Of a DNA stretch of 64,000 bases, positions 30,494 through 43,464 are shown piece after piece (the first letter of the stretch is position 1; every line of letters begins with the position of its first letter). The notes beneath the pieces are model-generated. The model worked only from the letters and a program-made list of their open reading frames with translations. It had not been told where the DNA came from and searched no databases. The translations under genes were made by a program, and so were the position numbers. Origin of the DNA: Clusia tigrina (taxonomy: Eukaryota; Arthropoda; Insecta; Diptera; Clusiidae); the NCBI GenBank assembly GCA_920105625.2, contig OV050032.1, forward strand, positions 9,733,629 to 9,797,628, written 5' to 3'.

Positions 30494-33183
30494 ATAAATT
30501 ATTAAAAATCGCAGTCTGGAATGCCAATGGGCTCAGTCGTCATATACATGAAATATCAGCTTTCTTAGCAGACAAAAATATTGACATTATGTTGATATCT
30601 GAAACCCATTTCACTGAAAAAAGTTACGCAAAAATTCCGCAATATGACCTATACTCCACAATCCACCCAGCTGGCACTGCGCGTGGGGGAACTGCTGTAA
30701 TTATTCGCAACAGTATTGCACACGTGGAGCACGAATGTTATAAAAAGAAATACCTGCAATCAACGGTTATAACAATTGATGATTATAAAGGCCCCATAAC
30801 AATTGCAGCGGTATATTGCCCTCCCAACCATCCAGTTAGCTGCGAACAGTTCCAAGAATTTTATAACTCCCTAGGATCAAGATTCATCGCTGGGGGTGAT
30901 TATAATGCTAAGCATCCACAATGGGGGTCTAGAATAACAACTCCTAGAGGCCGTAACCTATATAAAGCTATGCAACAAAACAGCCTGTCCCACCTATCAA
31001 CGGGTGAGCCAACCTACTGGCCAACGGACAGAAACAAGCTTCCAGACGTTATCGACTTTTTTGTATCCAAAGGTGTACCAAAAACAAACACTTCCATGGA
31101 ATCGTGCCTGGACCTGTCATCAGATCACTCACCGATAGTTCTAACAATTAGCTGTGAGGCTCAGATCAGAGCAAGAACAATCTGTCTGCACAACAAAAGC
31201 ACAAATTGGGAGCTGTTTAGACAAAGCATTATCGAGACTCTAGTCACCAATATTCCTTTAAAAAACAAAACAAATATAGACGATGCAGTAGAACTTTTGA
31301 ACTCAGCCATTCAGCATGCTGCATGGACTTCCACATTGGAGCCCAGCTGTATAAGTAATCATCGTGATATAAGCCAGGTTGTAAAGGAGCAACTAAAAGA
31401 GAAGCGGAGACTGCGTCGAATTTGGCAAATGACCAGAAGCCCCTATGACAAAAACCGGTTCAATTGCGCTACAAAGCAACTCAAAAACGCCCTACGGTCA
31501 ACAAAAAATTCAGAAATACAAAGCTATCTCAGCAGCTTGTCACCTTCACAGGCTTCAGGTTATTCTCTATGGAAAGCTACAAAAAAACTAAATCAACCAA
31601 CATCACATGTGCCACCTATTAAAACGAAAGATGGCGGATGGGCCAGATCTGACAAGGAAAAAGCACAGTCATTTGCTCTTCATTTATTAGAAGTATTTGC
31701 GCCGTTTCCAAGCAAATATCCACAAGAAGACATAAAAATAGCTGAATTACTTGATGCCCCATACCAAATGGATATTCCGATCCAGCATTTTAAACTAAAA
31801 GAAATTAGAGGGATTATCAAGAATACGCTAAAAGACAAAAAATCGCCGGGATATGACCTTATTACGAGCAGAATCCTAAAGGAGCTACCAGATTGCGGCT
31901 ATAAATTCATTGCACAACTATTCAATGCGATTATCCGATGTGACCACTTCCCAAGCCAATGGAAAGTGGCTCAAATTATCCTTGTTCCCAAACCTGGGAA
32001 ACCGGCAGAAGTGGTCACTTCATATAGACCAATTAGCTTGCTTCCGATACTTTCCAAAATGTTTGAGAAACTTCTTTTGAAGCGACTCCTCCCAATCATC
32101 GAGTCAAAACAACTTATACCTTCCCATCAATTTGGATTCCGAAAGCATCATGCTACGATAGAACAAATAAATCAAGTATATGCATTTGCACAGAATGCAC
32201 TAGAAAATAGAGAATACTGTTCAGCTGCATTCCTGGATATCACCCAAGCATTCGACAAGGTGTGGCACCAAGGGTTACTGTACAAATTGAAAATGCATTT
32301 ACCCTATCACTACTTTGCCATATTAAAGTCCTACTTAGAAAGCAGATTCTTCATGGTCAAAGTTAACAGCGACGTAACTTCCCTCCATCCAATCAAAGCT
32401 GGTGTTCCACAAGGGAGCGTTTTGGGACCTGTGCTCTACACACTATTCACGGCTGACCTGCCGCTGACTGTTACCACATATACCGCAACTTTTGCAGATG
32501 ATACTGTTGTAATGGCCTGCAACAAAAACCCCGTGTTAGCCTCGAAGCATTTGCAGGAGAACCTGAACCAAATTGACTTATGGCTAGACAAGTGGCGAAT
32601 AAAAGCAAATGCAATAAAATCAGTGCAAACGACTTTTACCCTACGTGCAGGTTCTTGCCCTCCAGTGACACTAAGTAACTCCCAATTGCCACAAGCAGAC
32701 CATGCAAAATACCTTGGGGTGCACCTGGATCGGCGGCTTACGTGGCGCTATCACATCTTCTCCAAACGGAAACAACTTGGAATAACGCTTAGGTCTTTGT
32801 TCTGGCTACTTGGACGAAGGTCAGCCCTAACACTTGGAAATAAAGTCCTGATATATAAGGTAATACTGAAGCCCATATGGACTTATGGTATTCAAATTTG
32901 GGGATCAGCATCCAAGTCAAACCTGGACATCCTACAACGATTCCAATCAAAAGTCATACGACTGTGTGCTAATGCACCTTGGTATGTCAGCAACGACATC
33001 ATTCATCGGGATCTAAACATCCCAAAAGTAAATGATGAAATCATGAAATATAGCCACTCATATCGCAAACGTCTTAGAGTCCATCCTAACAACCTAGCGG
33101 TAGAATTGATAACCAGCGATACCAGCGCGCGAAGACTAAAAAAATATGTACCATCGGACTTACCATTCAGATTTACCACCTAA
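30490..33183 (+). CDS. Jockey-clade ORF2: APE endonuclease and reverse transcriptase
   Basis: 897 residues, start ATG overlapping the ORF1 stop. The endonuclease domain includes WNANGLS, SETH at 37-40, GGDYNAKH at about 135-142 and SDHSPIV at 211-217. The RT domain includes SYRPISLLPILSKMFE at about 511-526, FLDITQAFDKVWHQGLL at about 581-597, GVPQGSVLGP at 638-647 and the FADD catalytic box at 668-671. The C-terminal thumb region runs to the stop with a LYKVILKPIWTYGIQIWG-like motif near 785-803. No RNase H domain follows, as expected for Jockey. It is the enzyme for target nicking and reverse transcription. All catalytic motifs are intact. Confidence 0.95.
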   Translation: MNKLLKIAVWNANGLSRHIHEISAFLADKNIDIMLISETHFTEKSYAKIPQYDLYSTIHPAGTARGGTAVIIRNSIAHVEHECYKKKYLQSTVITIDDYKGPITIAAVYCPPNHPVSCEQFQEFYNSLGSRFIAGGDYNAKHPQWGSRITTPRGRNLYKAMQQNSLSHLSTGEPTYWPTDRNKLPDVIDFFVSKGVPKTNTSMESCLDLSSDHSPIVLTISCEAQIRARTICLHNKSTNWELFRQSIIETLVTNIPLKNKTNIDDAVELLNSAIQHAAWTSTLEPSCISNHRDISQVVKEQLKEKRRLRRIWQMTRSPYDKNRFNCATKQLKNALRSTKNSEIQSYLSSLSPSQASGYSLWKATKKLNQPTSHVPPIKTKDGGWARSDKEKAQSFALHLLEVFAPFPSKYPQEDIKIAELLDAPYQMDIPIQHFKLKEIRGIIKNTLKDKKSPGYDLITSRILKELPDCGYKFIAQLFNAIIRCDHFPSQWKVAQIILVPKPGKPAEVVTSYRPISLLPILSKMFEKLLLKRLLPIIESKQLIPSHQFGFRKHHATIEQINQVYAFAQNALENREYCSAAFLDITQAFDKVWHQGLLYKLKMHLPYHYFAILKSYLESRFFMVKVNSDVTSLHPIKAGVPQGSVLGPVLYTLFTADLPLTVTTYTATFADDTVVMACNKNPVLASKHLQENLNQIDLWLDKWRIKANAIKSVQTTFTLRAGSCPPVTLSNSQLPQADHAKYLGVHLDRRLTWRYHIFSKRKQLGITLRSLFWLLGRRSALTLGNKVLIYKVILKPIWTYGIQIWGSASKSNLDILQRFQSKVIRLCANAPWYVSNDIIHRDLNIPKVNDEIMKYSHSYRKRLRVHPNNLAVELITSDTSARRLKKYVPSDLPFRFTT

Positions 33184-33460
33184 GATCAAATTAGAAATAA
33201 AAAAAAAAATAAAAAAAATAAAAAATAAAATAAAAAAAAAAAAATTTAAAAAAAAAAATTAAAAAATAATAATAATAAGGAATGAATGAAATTAATATAT
33301 ATAGAATCTAACTTTGTTAAATTAATGTACCTAATGTATTGAATGTTACTGAAAATTCATACACATGTTTATAACCAAATATAATATAAGTAGTACTGAA
33401 TGTCCAGCTGGACAGATTGTAGTTAAATAAATGGAGATAAAAAAAAAAAAAAAAAAAAAA

Positions 33461-33472
33461 ATAAGAAAGGTT
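33461..33472. repeat. Target-site duplication of the Jockey-clade element, 3' copy
   Basis: ATAAGAAAGGTT following 22 A; identical to 28731-28742. Confidence 0.93.
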
Positions 33473-34992
33473 TGTCAATCAGAAAATATACTCCTCAACG
33501 CCATTAACAATGAGATTTGACCGTAAGTCTTATAATATGGATCAAAAGATTACGAAGGCCACCAACAATTAATAGGGCACAAACTACCTCAGTATAACCA
33601 ATTGAAGTTGTTATACTAAGGTAGGTTTGAGATCAATAATGACACGCTAAAACATGCTGCAAATCACAGAAAGATGCTGATTATGCTGTACACAAACAAT
33701 TTCTAAATATTGAAAAAAGATTTTATTTTAGGGAGAAATAACTTTCTTGTCTACACACACGCACATGTTTGAATTTAAGTATAGAAAAGTGTAGATAGTT
33801 ACATAGTATGTGTGGTATATACATATGTAAATACCATCCAGCCGAGTACTTGTAAATAAACTTCTTTCTTATCAAGAATAGAATTAGCTTTAAGTAAATA
33901 CACATGAAGATATTAAATACATATACATACGTTCATATAATAAAAATACACAAGTCAATATTAAAAGAAACTCAACTGAAAAAAAAACAACAAAAATTCC
34001 AACAACATCAAGAAACAAAATGTATACTTAGTTCAAGGCTAAAATGAATACTATAAATTCTCATACATTTTATGACGAGGTCACACAATTGCATGCTGAG
34101 TGTTGTTGTTATTGTAGATACACGCAGCTAGCTATATCTACGGATGTAGTATATTGTATCCATACATAATCGTAATCAAACACACATATATATGCATATA
34201 TGTATATGTATGTACATATATATTCACACTTGGCAGTATTCGATGATTGGGAAATTGCAGAAAACTTAATTGCGGCTGAAGGTGTTTTGTTTTTTTTTTC
34301 TTTGTATTACTGAATTTATTGTTGTTGACAAAATTGAATGGTGGTGTTGGAAGTAACTTGATGTACTCCGTATGCTGACACCTAAATATTTGTTAATATA
34401 ATTATCAATTATCATATACATATGTACAGCAACAAATTCTACCCAAAACAGAATAACAAACAATTTGATAAGCAAAGCCAGATCTTGGCTCTAGATGATG
34501 AGAGATAAATAGTACGTGTCAAAGAAGTCAAACAAATATATGTACATAAATGTCATACATAATGGATTATGAGGTATCGGTAGGGAGACGGTATGCAAAG
34601 AAGTTCCGTTCGAATTCAACAGATATTCACACACACCCGTCCAGTCACTTTCATAGCGGAATTGCTTGCCACGATGGTGCTCATTTAAATTAAGGCAATT
34701 TATTGTAAACAAAAAAAACCATGCAAGCATATTACAAACAGATGATGTAAGCAAGCGTGCAATATCTTTATGGATAAAATTGTTCGCTCTCTGATATTAT
34801 ACATAAAGCAATTCCACCCTCTCTATGCAGGACTTACACATTTGAAGAATAAATGTAATTGAAGAACATGACATGTTTTTAATCAGTGCCAATAGCAAAT
34901 AAACTACTAAACTAGTTGATACATTGGTAACAACCTCACGTCAGCGAAAATACCAATTCAATATAGTCATTTCGATTTAAAATACTTGCAAT
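33473..34992. other. Unassigned AT-rich DNA
   Basis: No gene recognised. A small imperfect hairpin lies at 33583-33625 (arms around AGTATAAC/GTTATACT). Confidence 0.4.
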
Positions 34993-35440
34993 TAGTTGAG
35001 TGTTGCCGGGATTAAGACAGTCCAAAGCTCTTCTGGGAGATTTTAATCCTAAAATACCTAAGGAGTTAATAAATATGCCTCGGAGTAAATTAGGAATCAT
35101 CAGAGGCATTTTCAGCGGACTCTGTAGACTCAACTACCCTATGAATAAGTTGGGTATATCTTCAAATGCCATTTGTCGATTCTGTGGAGAAAGTGACGAA
35201 ACCTCACTGCATCTGATCGCAGACTGCGGACCATTGGCACACAAAAGACTCAGGTGTTTTGGAGAATATATCTTAGATATGAGAAAGATGCCTCAACTTG
35301 AATCCTCTAAAATATATAAATTCGTGTCGGAAATCAACCTGACCGAAGAACTCTTTCAAATAAATAGGGGCATGACAATAGATCGTTCAGGTCGCGGTGT
35401 ATAAATCCCTTCAATAAATCTAATCTTATCTAGTTGAGTG
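34993..35440 (+). mobile_element. 5'-truncated LINE tail (I/LOA-type C-terminus) with 10-bp target-site duplication
   Basis: The element at 35003-35430 is flanked by TAGTTGAGTG at 34993-35002 and 35431-35440. Its only coding part is the last 130 or so codons of a LINE ORF2: a conserved LGISSNAICRFCGESDETS segment forming a CCHC-like knuckle (CRFCGESDETSLHLIADC), then a charged tail and a stop at 35404. The 3' end after CAATAAATC is not poly(A) but TAATCTTATC. The knuckle after a lost RNase H region fits I/LOA-type elements. No RT remains, so it is dead on arrival. The 10-bp repeat supports insertion by target-primed reverse transcription. Confidence 0.82.
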
Positions 35441-36228
35441 ATTCCATGTCTCCTCTCTGTTTGGAATTAAGGAAAAATCATTTTTCAAGATACTTTAAAG
35501 TTTAAACTATGTGAGGATTGTTCCTACTCAGTCTTGACTTGCAGTGCCACACTGTTAATGGCATATACTCCGTATTTTGTAACAAACACAAGGTTTACCG
35601 TTCTTTTGCGGCGAAGGTTTTTTCTGGACATCCTCTGTCAAGTCAAACTTACTTTAGTATCACCGGAAAAAGTAATTCGCTGAGTAATGAAATGTCGCAT
35701 GTGCTTCTGGTAATTAGCATACATAGAGGAATTCAATATTATTGTTCAGCTCACATAATCTGAAATATACGCCATCGCAACCTGGCATACATACATATGT
35801 ATACATACATATATTCAAATACATATTTCACCAGGTCGATGGCCTCTATAACAACGAAGGGCAGTTAGCGCCATTTAAGGAGCGCGGCGAATCTCGGCTC
35901 CTTTCACTCCCCACAAAAATGTGTTTGTTGTATTACAAGAAATAATAAATACGCCAAAAACCGGTCAAAGGAACAACCAAAAAGACAAAGTAAAACATTT
36001 TCAATTTTTGACGCCAATGATATCCATTAAAGAAACAGCAAAAAACAAACAAACCGCATTAGTTAATTTTTTGGATTGAGAATGGAAAATTATTCGTACT
36101 TCAAATTTCCACTCTTGTTGCTTTTCAAATGTGCAAAAAAATAAAATAGCAAATGCCTGAAACAATGAGACTCAAAGAAATTTTTTGCAAACGTACGAAT
36201 TTGTTTTTTCGAAGCGAATGGAGCAGAA
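35441..36228. other. Unassigned DNA
   Basis: No supported coding sequence or element. Confidence 0.4.
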
Positions 36229-36436
36229 GGTACCACCAAAGAGTATACATATATGTATAGAGCTCGCATGACGACCGAAATTATTGTTGCCAAAATTTTG
36301 TTCGAGGGGTTTCCTAGTTAACCCCTCGAACATAATACAGGCATTGCATCTCGCTTCCCCTTGCCGCTCGCCGATTTTTGTGAAATCGTCTTTGAGTGAT
36401 TCAATCTCTATGTACATACGTATACTCTTTGGTACC
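36229..36436. repeat. Foldback-like imperfect inverted repeat (208 bp)
   Basis: The left end GGTACCACCAAAGAGTATAC at 36229 matches the inverse of the right end (GGTACCAAAGAGTATACGTA, ending at 36436), with similarity extending through the following TAGAG. Near the centre a perfect 12-bp stem GTTCGAGGGGTT / AACCCCTCGAAC (36300-36311, 36320-36331) closes an 8-base loop. Arms differ in length (about 83 and 117 bp). No target duplication is evident. It could be a MITE or an inverted duplication. Confidence 0.65.
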
Positions 36437-38304
36437 ACTCTCTTCTTTACACCGCTCTATAAGAGCAAAACTTCATTACCCAATTGTACTGAAACGATTT
36501 ATTTTCACTCACTTCAAACAAATCAGAATTTCTTTATAAAGAATTAATTTAAAATTGCTTAATTATGTGGGGGAAGATGCTTATAAATCGGTGTCCGGAT
36601 CGGTGTCTGTATGTCAGTTCTCTTAGCAGTTCCACATGTTTTTGCCAAAAAGCAGTACCAATAAAAAGAAAATTAAAGTAGCAAAATGGGAAAAAGAGAA
36701 TGAATAAATTAAGCAAAAAAAAAGTCAATTTATTTTACGGCGCAAAACTTTTTACACTGATTTTTATTGCAAGAAAGGAATTAATTGCTTGCAATGTTTT
36801 ATATATGTAAATACATATGAACATATATGAGAGTGTGTGTGTGTGTGCACTATGTATTTAGAAATTTTGTAGATGCCGCTTTAAATTCCAAAGGTGTGAG
36901 ATAAATCCCACACTACATATTTATGCTTGTACTCATATACGTAGATATGTTTGTATGTATGTATGCATGTGAGTAAGTTTGTAATTATGCAAGCATGCAT
37001 CTAAGTACGCACATGAGTGTGCGTATGCGTGCACGTATGTCTGAGCGTAGTATGTATCTATAATAGCCAACAACTATAAACGACTTCTTCTAATTAGTGT
37101 AACTACGACGATGATGCTACGTTCAGATAACAAGTAAACCGAAAAATATCAAGTATGGAAAAAATAAAATAAATAAATAATAAGAGTGGTTAAACGGCTT
37201 TTTGCATTAAGTGTAGTTGGTGTATGCCTGTATGCGTTTGGATGAATGTGCATGCCTAAAGTAAGTTGTGCGGTTGGGCTGTTCCTGTACTGTTGTTTTT
37301 GTTGTTGTATTATTGTTATTTTAGTTGCCACGACGTAACAAGCAAATAAATTGCGTTCTTTCGTAAGCGAACAGGTATGGGGTAAATGTGGCCAAATCGC
37401 GCATCACATAACAGAACACGCATCCACACATAAACAAACACAAACGCACACAAGCAGAAAACCGTATTATGTATTAGCAGCTTATAAAGTTGTATGGTCA
37501 AATTAAAATGAAAAGTAGCTTGTATACGAAAATCGCGAATATTTACTAATTGGCCAACTTTCATCCGCTTTGATTTTGTACTTTCATTCGCGTACATACA
37601 AACATATTAGATATGACAAACGTGACGAAGAAACAGCGAACAAGAAAATTATTAACTGATAAAAAAAAAACACACAGAAGAAGGAACTACATGTTGACAC
37701 GCATACATAATTAAAAAAAAAAAAAAAAAAAAAATATGTATATACATATGTATGTATGTATGTACATATGTACATACCTTTAAAAGCAGCGCTTATGACA
37801 GACGAATATTCAAGAGGGGAGGGAGGTATATACATACATATAAATAAATATACATTCCCACATGGGTATGTATGTATGTATGTATGTGCCTAAAATTGCA
37901 TATTTGAAAACTTAAGTATGCTTAATATAAAATTGTTTTTTTGTTCATATAGTCGAGAATGATGAGTGAGGTTGTGAATCGATCGTTGAGGTACCCACCA
38001 ACCCCGCCATCTATACAACCAACCAACCATTCCGAAACACAGACATTCTGTGTTTCATCATAGCACACGCACACACACGCACATGCACATCATACACATA
38101 ATACACACACCGACACAATAACAAGGCACATGCCTGCACAAGCGCACATGCATATATACATACATATATACTTATATATAAATGTATATATTCATACATG
38201 CATACGTACATACAAGTGTACATAAAATAGCGGAAACTTGCAGTGCTCGCATGTGTCGCTACTGGTGCTGGTGATGGCAAAGATGATGACGGCGACGACG
38301 GTGA

Positions 38305-38335
<31 letters not shown>

Positions 38336-41300
38336 GGTGTTGGTGGTGTTGCTGTTTGTGTTGGCAATGCCAAAGCAGTGGTGTCAGCGGAGAGCAAAAT
38401 TTAATCTATATCTTTCACACACAAGTTGCCAGTCAACAGCAACAATACCAACAAAAACTACAACAAATGCAGCAGCAGCAGCAGCAGCACCACCACCGCC
38501 AGCAACAGCAGTAGCAAGACCCCAAACTGCAATTCTATATGTAGTATGAATTTTCGTTTGCAAACGGGATGAAATTGCATGGACACCGCCCACACCACGC
38601 TTTTGCAATATTAAATCGCTTTACGTGAAGTGAAAACAATTAGTAAATTAAGTACAATTAATATCATAATAATACAATTCGTAACCATAACTACATAATT
38701 AAATTATGAACATCTCCTTCTTATAATCGCCCATATACTACTACCACTATATAAAGTTTACATATATGTAAGTATGCATTGGGCTTTGCGTTCCGTTCTT
38801 GTTGTTTTGTTTGTGTTTTCGTGTATGTGTGTGTATGACTGTGTGTGTATGTGCGTGTGTGTATACGTTAATAACGAACTAAATCCCTGAGTTCACATGC
38901 AGTCCCCAACCATTGAACCGGTCAATTGCCTCGTTTTTGAAGCAAGCAAGCAAGCAAGCAGGCCAGCCATCCAACCAACCAACAAGAAGCTTTTAAATGT
39001 TCAGCCGACGTACGAGAGTGAGTGAGTGAGCTTGGGCCACATAACCAAAACGCTTGTTTTCTTTCCTCTTTACGAGGCACAACAAAGCACCTACACTTCA
39101 ATGAAATGTAAAACTATACAACAACTACAATAAATATCATAAATAAATAATTATCAAATACAAAACACGGCGACACTTAATAAACCCTAAATACCCTACA
39201 ACCAACACAACACATGTAGAATCATACAATATAGTCAAGAGTTGCATAATTACTACCTGCAAGTGAAACTTTTGCTCTCCTTCGATTAATAAACAATAAG
39301 TACATGTGTCATTATTATATCAAATGTAATACTGGAATAAAAGAGCAACAATACCAACAAAAAACAAGTAGGACATTATCTCACAGATAAGATAACAAGA
39401 AAAGTTTTCGAGAACCTTGATCTTGATGGTATGTATCAACAAAGTAGTGACGACTTAGCGATTCGTATAAGGAACAATTTTACCTGAATGGAACAAGAGG
39501 CACACATGTCAATCAAATTTGTTCATAGATATGTTTCTTTTATTATGTTAGCTCTTTAGCTTTAGCAAATAATTAAATTTGATTTATTTCAAATAGAGAA
39601 CATTATTTTCAAGAAATTGTTAAAAAGAACGTCTGCCTTGCTGCTGCATGCGATATTGTCGCCTTCTAAGTAAATTTCAAATATATTTCTCTCAAAGAAC
39701 GAAATGTACCAAAAATGTCCATTTAAATATAATAAACTTGAAAATCTTCTTCAAAGGTGTGAAGAACGATAAAGAATACGCCGATATGTAAATGTAAATT
39801 GTATGGACGTGAAAATGTACAGTGACAATTGAATCAATGAAACAATGCCCCAGCTACAAATCTCGGCAATTTAATTTAGATGAACGCATTTTGCGAATAA
39901 GAAAATGGTGCAAAATGGTGTGTAGTAGGAAACCCCTTAATAAATAAACTTGTTTCAATTACATTGAAGGCCAAAACAATCCAAGCTTGCATAACCGACA
40001 CAAAGTGAACGCCGTTACCCAGTTTGTGCATAGCTGCACTGAATATATGATGTGCTAGATTCAATGCCCAGCACAATCAACACAAAATCAGCACTATGCC
40101 ACCACCACCCCGAATGCTAGAAACAATCTAACGCAGACCACACAAATAATTGCGCGAGCAGCCCAGCCCAGCCCGCCAGCCAGTCAGTCCTTGGCCCCCA
40201 TTAGGCTGTCATGCCAAGTAAAAACAATATAACGTTACACCTATACATATGTAGATGGATATACATTTGTAAATCAGCATGTTGGACGAAAGCAAGGGAA
40301 CGACCAAGGAAGAACGCGTTTTCAACTTTATTGGCCGACAGGTGTAAGACAGTGTAATATAAAATCGCCTTATTTTGACTTACGCTTCATACATTTTTAG
40401 CTGACATAATGAAACATATCACCAGCGTGAACATAGGGTACAAAAACATCATTTAAACGGAAAAAAGAAGGAAGCAGTCGAAACAAGATAAACAAGAAGC
40501 AAATAAAGAGCTAGTAGAAAGAAAGATACAAAAAAAAAATAAAAACAAAACCAATTGGGAAAGTCAAGACTCAGAAGAATAAAAGTGTGACAAAAAGCGA
40601 TAAAGCAGCGAGCGACAAAACGCAGACTATCTATCTATCTATCCACAGTGAGCATTTGAAGAGTGTAGCGAAGCGAAGTAAAGTGAAGTGGGCGGATTGA
40701 AGTGAAGCACGCGTTTTGAGGGTCTCAGCGGTATCCATGGGGTTGCTACAGTTTCAGTTAACTTGAGTGCGTACGTTGTGAGTGCCTACTTCGCACATCG
40801 CTCCTGTCCCCGCACCATCCTCCTGGGCAAGCACTTGATGAGCGGTTCTCTCCGGTCTAGCCCTGCTCGACCCAGCCAAACAAAACCAAACGAATTAAGT
40901 GAATGAATGCGACGAAGAGAGTAAATGAAACAAAAATCAACAACACGAGAATAACACGCTCGTGGTTTTTTTTGCAGTTAACAAATTAACTAGCTGCTAG
41001 GTAGCTCGTCAGCCTAAAGTAAATGCTAATAGTTTCTGCTAATCAGTAATTAAAAGTATTTATAACAGTAGCCATTATATCACAGCAGAGAACAGCACCA
41101 TAATTCACAGTTATTGAATATGCTCTGTGTGTGATTTATTCAGATTATTCAGATGCAGATGGGAATTAAAATGTGATAAACGTTTTTTCATGAGCCAATT
41201 AAATGACGACAATGTTGATGATAACTACGTTTATTATTATAACTTGCGCTACATTCTTCACCCAGCCACACAACAAAATAATACGCTTTAACACTAATAT

Positions 41301-43429
41301 CACTGTCATTCTCAAACAGTAATGACTGCGATGGTACACACAAATGTGCCAGCAAGGCGCCTCTGTACTCAAAAAGTACCCAGCAGTCAACATTGAAATA
41401 TACACATAGTAGTGTAGTAGTGTGACCATATATTGAATAGATTTCCTGTTTGAAAACCCCGTTGAAGTATGTCCTCAAATGTGTAGATACCTACACACAC
41501 ATCACCTGGTATTAAAAATGAAGGATCAACTGGAATGAACGCTGTGATTAAACTACAGACAAGTTTAATATGCGCATTGTCCATTGGAGGCGGCCAACAA
41601 GTGCTTATATCGATTTTTGTGCATGGAGTGGCAATTACGGTTAATCTGGCAATCAATCACATGTCCTTGAGTTCTTAATTGAAGTGTAATTCTAAACCAA
41701 AGCGCTATACGTTGAGATTTAGGATGACTTTACATCGTCCGTCATCAAACCAATTAAGTTGTTAATGGTTCCCATGGTAAAACATTGATTTCTTTTTTGC
41801 TATATATTGACAATTTTCCACAAAAATTTCATAATATTTTCTTACATTGCAATGCAGAAATTAAGGAAGTTCAAAAATTTAATAAAACTTTGCCGACTGT
41901 TGTATTCTATCAGAAAGTTTTACTATTGTTCTTTGTCTTCCACTGTGGTCACTTATGCTTGGATGTTACTTTAACTCTTGCCAGGTTTTGTTGATGCTTT
42001 TATTAATTGTATGTTGGTTGTGCAAGTTCCAATTTCTCTCCAAATAAACCATATATTCTACCGTCATGCTGTAGTACCGTGTCTGACTGATCGAAAACCA
42101 CTCCTAGAGCCCTGTGCACTATTTTCTATCATGGTAACCCCCCTTCGTGTTTCAAAATTAACTGTGGTCTTGATAGCAATTGGGAGAAAATGATCGCATT
42201 CTATGACAAATTCATTCACAAATCAATCTCACTACATTCCTGTACATTAAAAAGATTAGAGAGGTATTTCGTATATGAATAAAAAACAATTATTACACGT
42301 GGTGCAAGAAATAGGAGTAGAAAATACATAAATGGTGTATATGCAAACTTAAAAGAACACAATTTTTGTAAATATATACATACATATAAGAAATCTTTCG
42401 TAGCAAACTGCAGTTGCACGCATAGTGTAGTTACTTTATAAGGTGGTATAACGTCGAAAAGCTTCTAATTGGATCTCTGTCTGGTCAAACATACATACAA
42501 GGGCCATATTCCTCATATTCCTATTTATTTGCTGCATGTTTTTGATACGAACATTCAGTCTCGCATGTGCATAAATTTTGAAGATAGCATTTCCATAACG
42601 CATCCCGAGTAACATTTTTAACATCATTCGAAAAACTCGCAAATTTGTTTTTTCCAACCGTTATGCCCAAGGCACGTTTGAACAGATTTACCTGCATAGG
42701 TATATATGGATGCATGTATACATGTGTGTATGTATGTAAGTACGTACTCAAAATTTGTTTTTCATAATTAATTATGGAAAATATCTAAATATGATTGGCA
42801 CCGAGAAAGCCTCTATCCCCATGTACACCTATATGTCGGGGACAATCAAAACTTTTGATGTAGTACCTACATGGAGCTGCTTTATAATTGCATATAACTG
42901 TGTGCGCGTGTGTTTACTCTTACGCATAGATGCGGATAACCAACCAGCAGAGTGGGAGTATGCGTGGGAGTTAGATAGGTCATAGGTCACGTACACACAT
43001 ATATTCAGAGGAGTCCTCTTTGTTGCTGTGGAAACGTAAGTTCGCACACCAACTAACACTCCCACACACGCAATGCACACGCGTGCATATTCACATATAC
43101 GAGCACACTTATGTTTAGTGTTGTTTTTCGGTTGCACATTTGCTTGCAATTGCAAAATTGAAACGGAATTATATTACAACAACAGTGGCAGCTCGAACAG
43201 CAACAACAAGAAGAACGACGACGACGACACTAATAAAACTAGAAACACAAGAGCCCAGAACTACTCTAACTACAGGCACCAAAGTGTATGTCGATGGTGG
43301 AATGTGGTCGAAGGTTGGTTGGTTGGTCGATTTGGTTGTTTGGCTGCTTAGCTGTTTGTATAACTGAATGGAATATGGAATGGAATGAAATGGATGGGTT
43401 GGGGTGTTACTGACGCATTATACACAACA

Positions 43430-43464
<35 letters not shown>

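Larger units (their letters stand above)
28743..33460 (+). mobile_element. Full-length Jockey-clade non-LTR retrotransposon (about 4.7 kb)
   Basis: Bounded by an exact 12-bp duplication (28731-28742 and 33461-33472). Layout: 5' UTR of 422 bp, ORF1 (gag-like), ORF2 (endonuclease and RT, no RNase H), an A-rich 3' UTR of about 275 bp, an AATAAA signal at 33426-33431 and 22 terminal A at 33439-33460. Absence of RNase H and the ORF1 knuckle pattern point to the Jockey clade. Neither ORF contains a stop or frameshift. The 5' end is assumed complete because a long UTR precedes ORF1; a matching Inr+DPE spacing is not obvious here, so slight 5' truncation cannot be excluded. A perfect duplication, intact ORFs and a pure poly(A) tail indicate a young, possibly mobile copy. 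Confidence 0.95.

Noticed and set aside
33583..33625. Hairpin whose minus strand contains TGAGGTAGT, the let-7 seed
   Set aside because: Only nine bases agree with let-7, the rest of the mature sequence does not, and the stem is just 16 bp. Chance match.
38238..38549. Val/Leu-rich or Pro/Thr-rich frames at trinucleotide repeats
   Set aside because: Driven by GTT/GGT and CAG/CAC repeats on both strands. No splice sites or conserved domain.
40740..40800. Promoter at a TTTCAGTTAAC initiator-like site
   Set aside because: No DPE at +28 and no TATA element at the expected distance; left as a UTR-like patch only.
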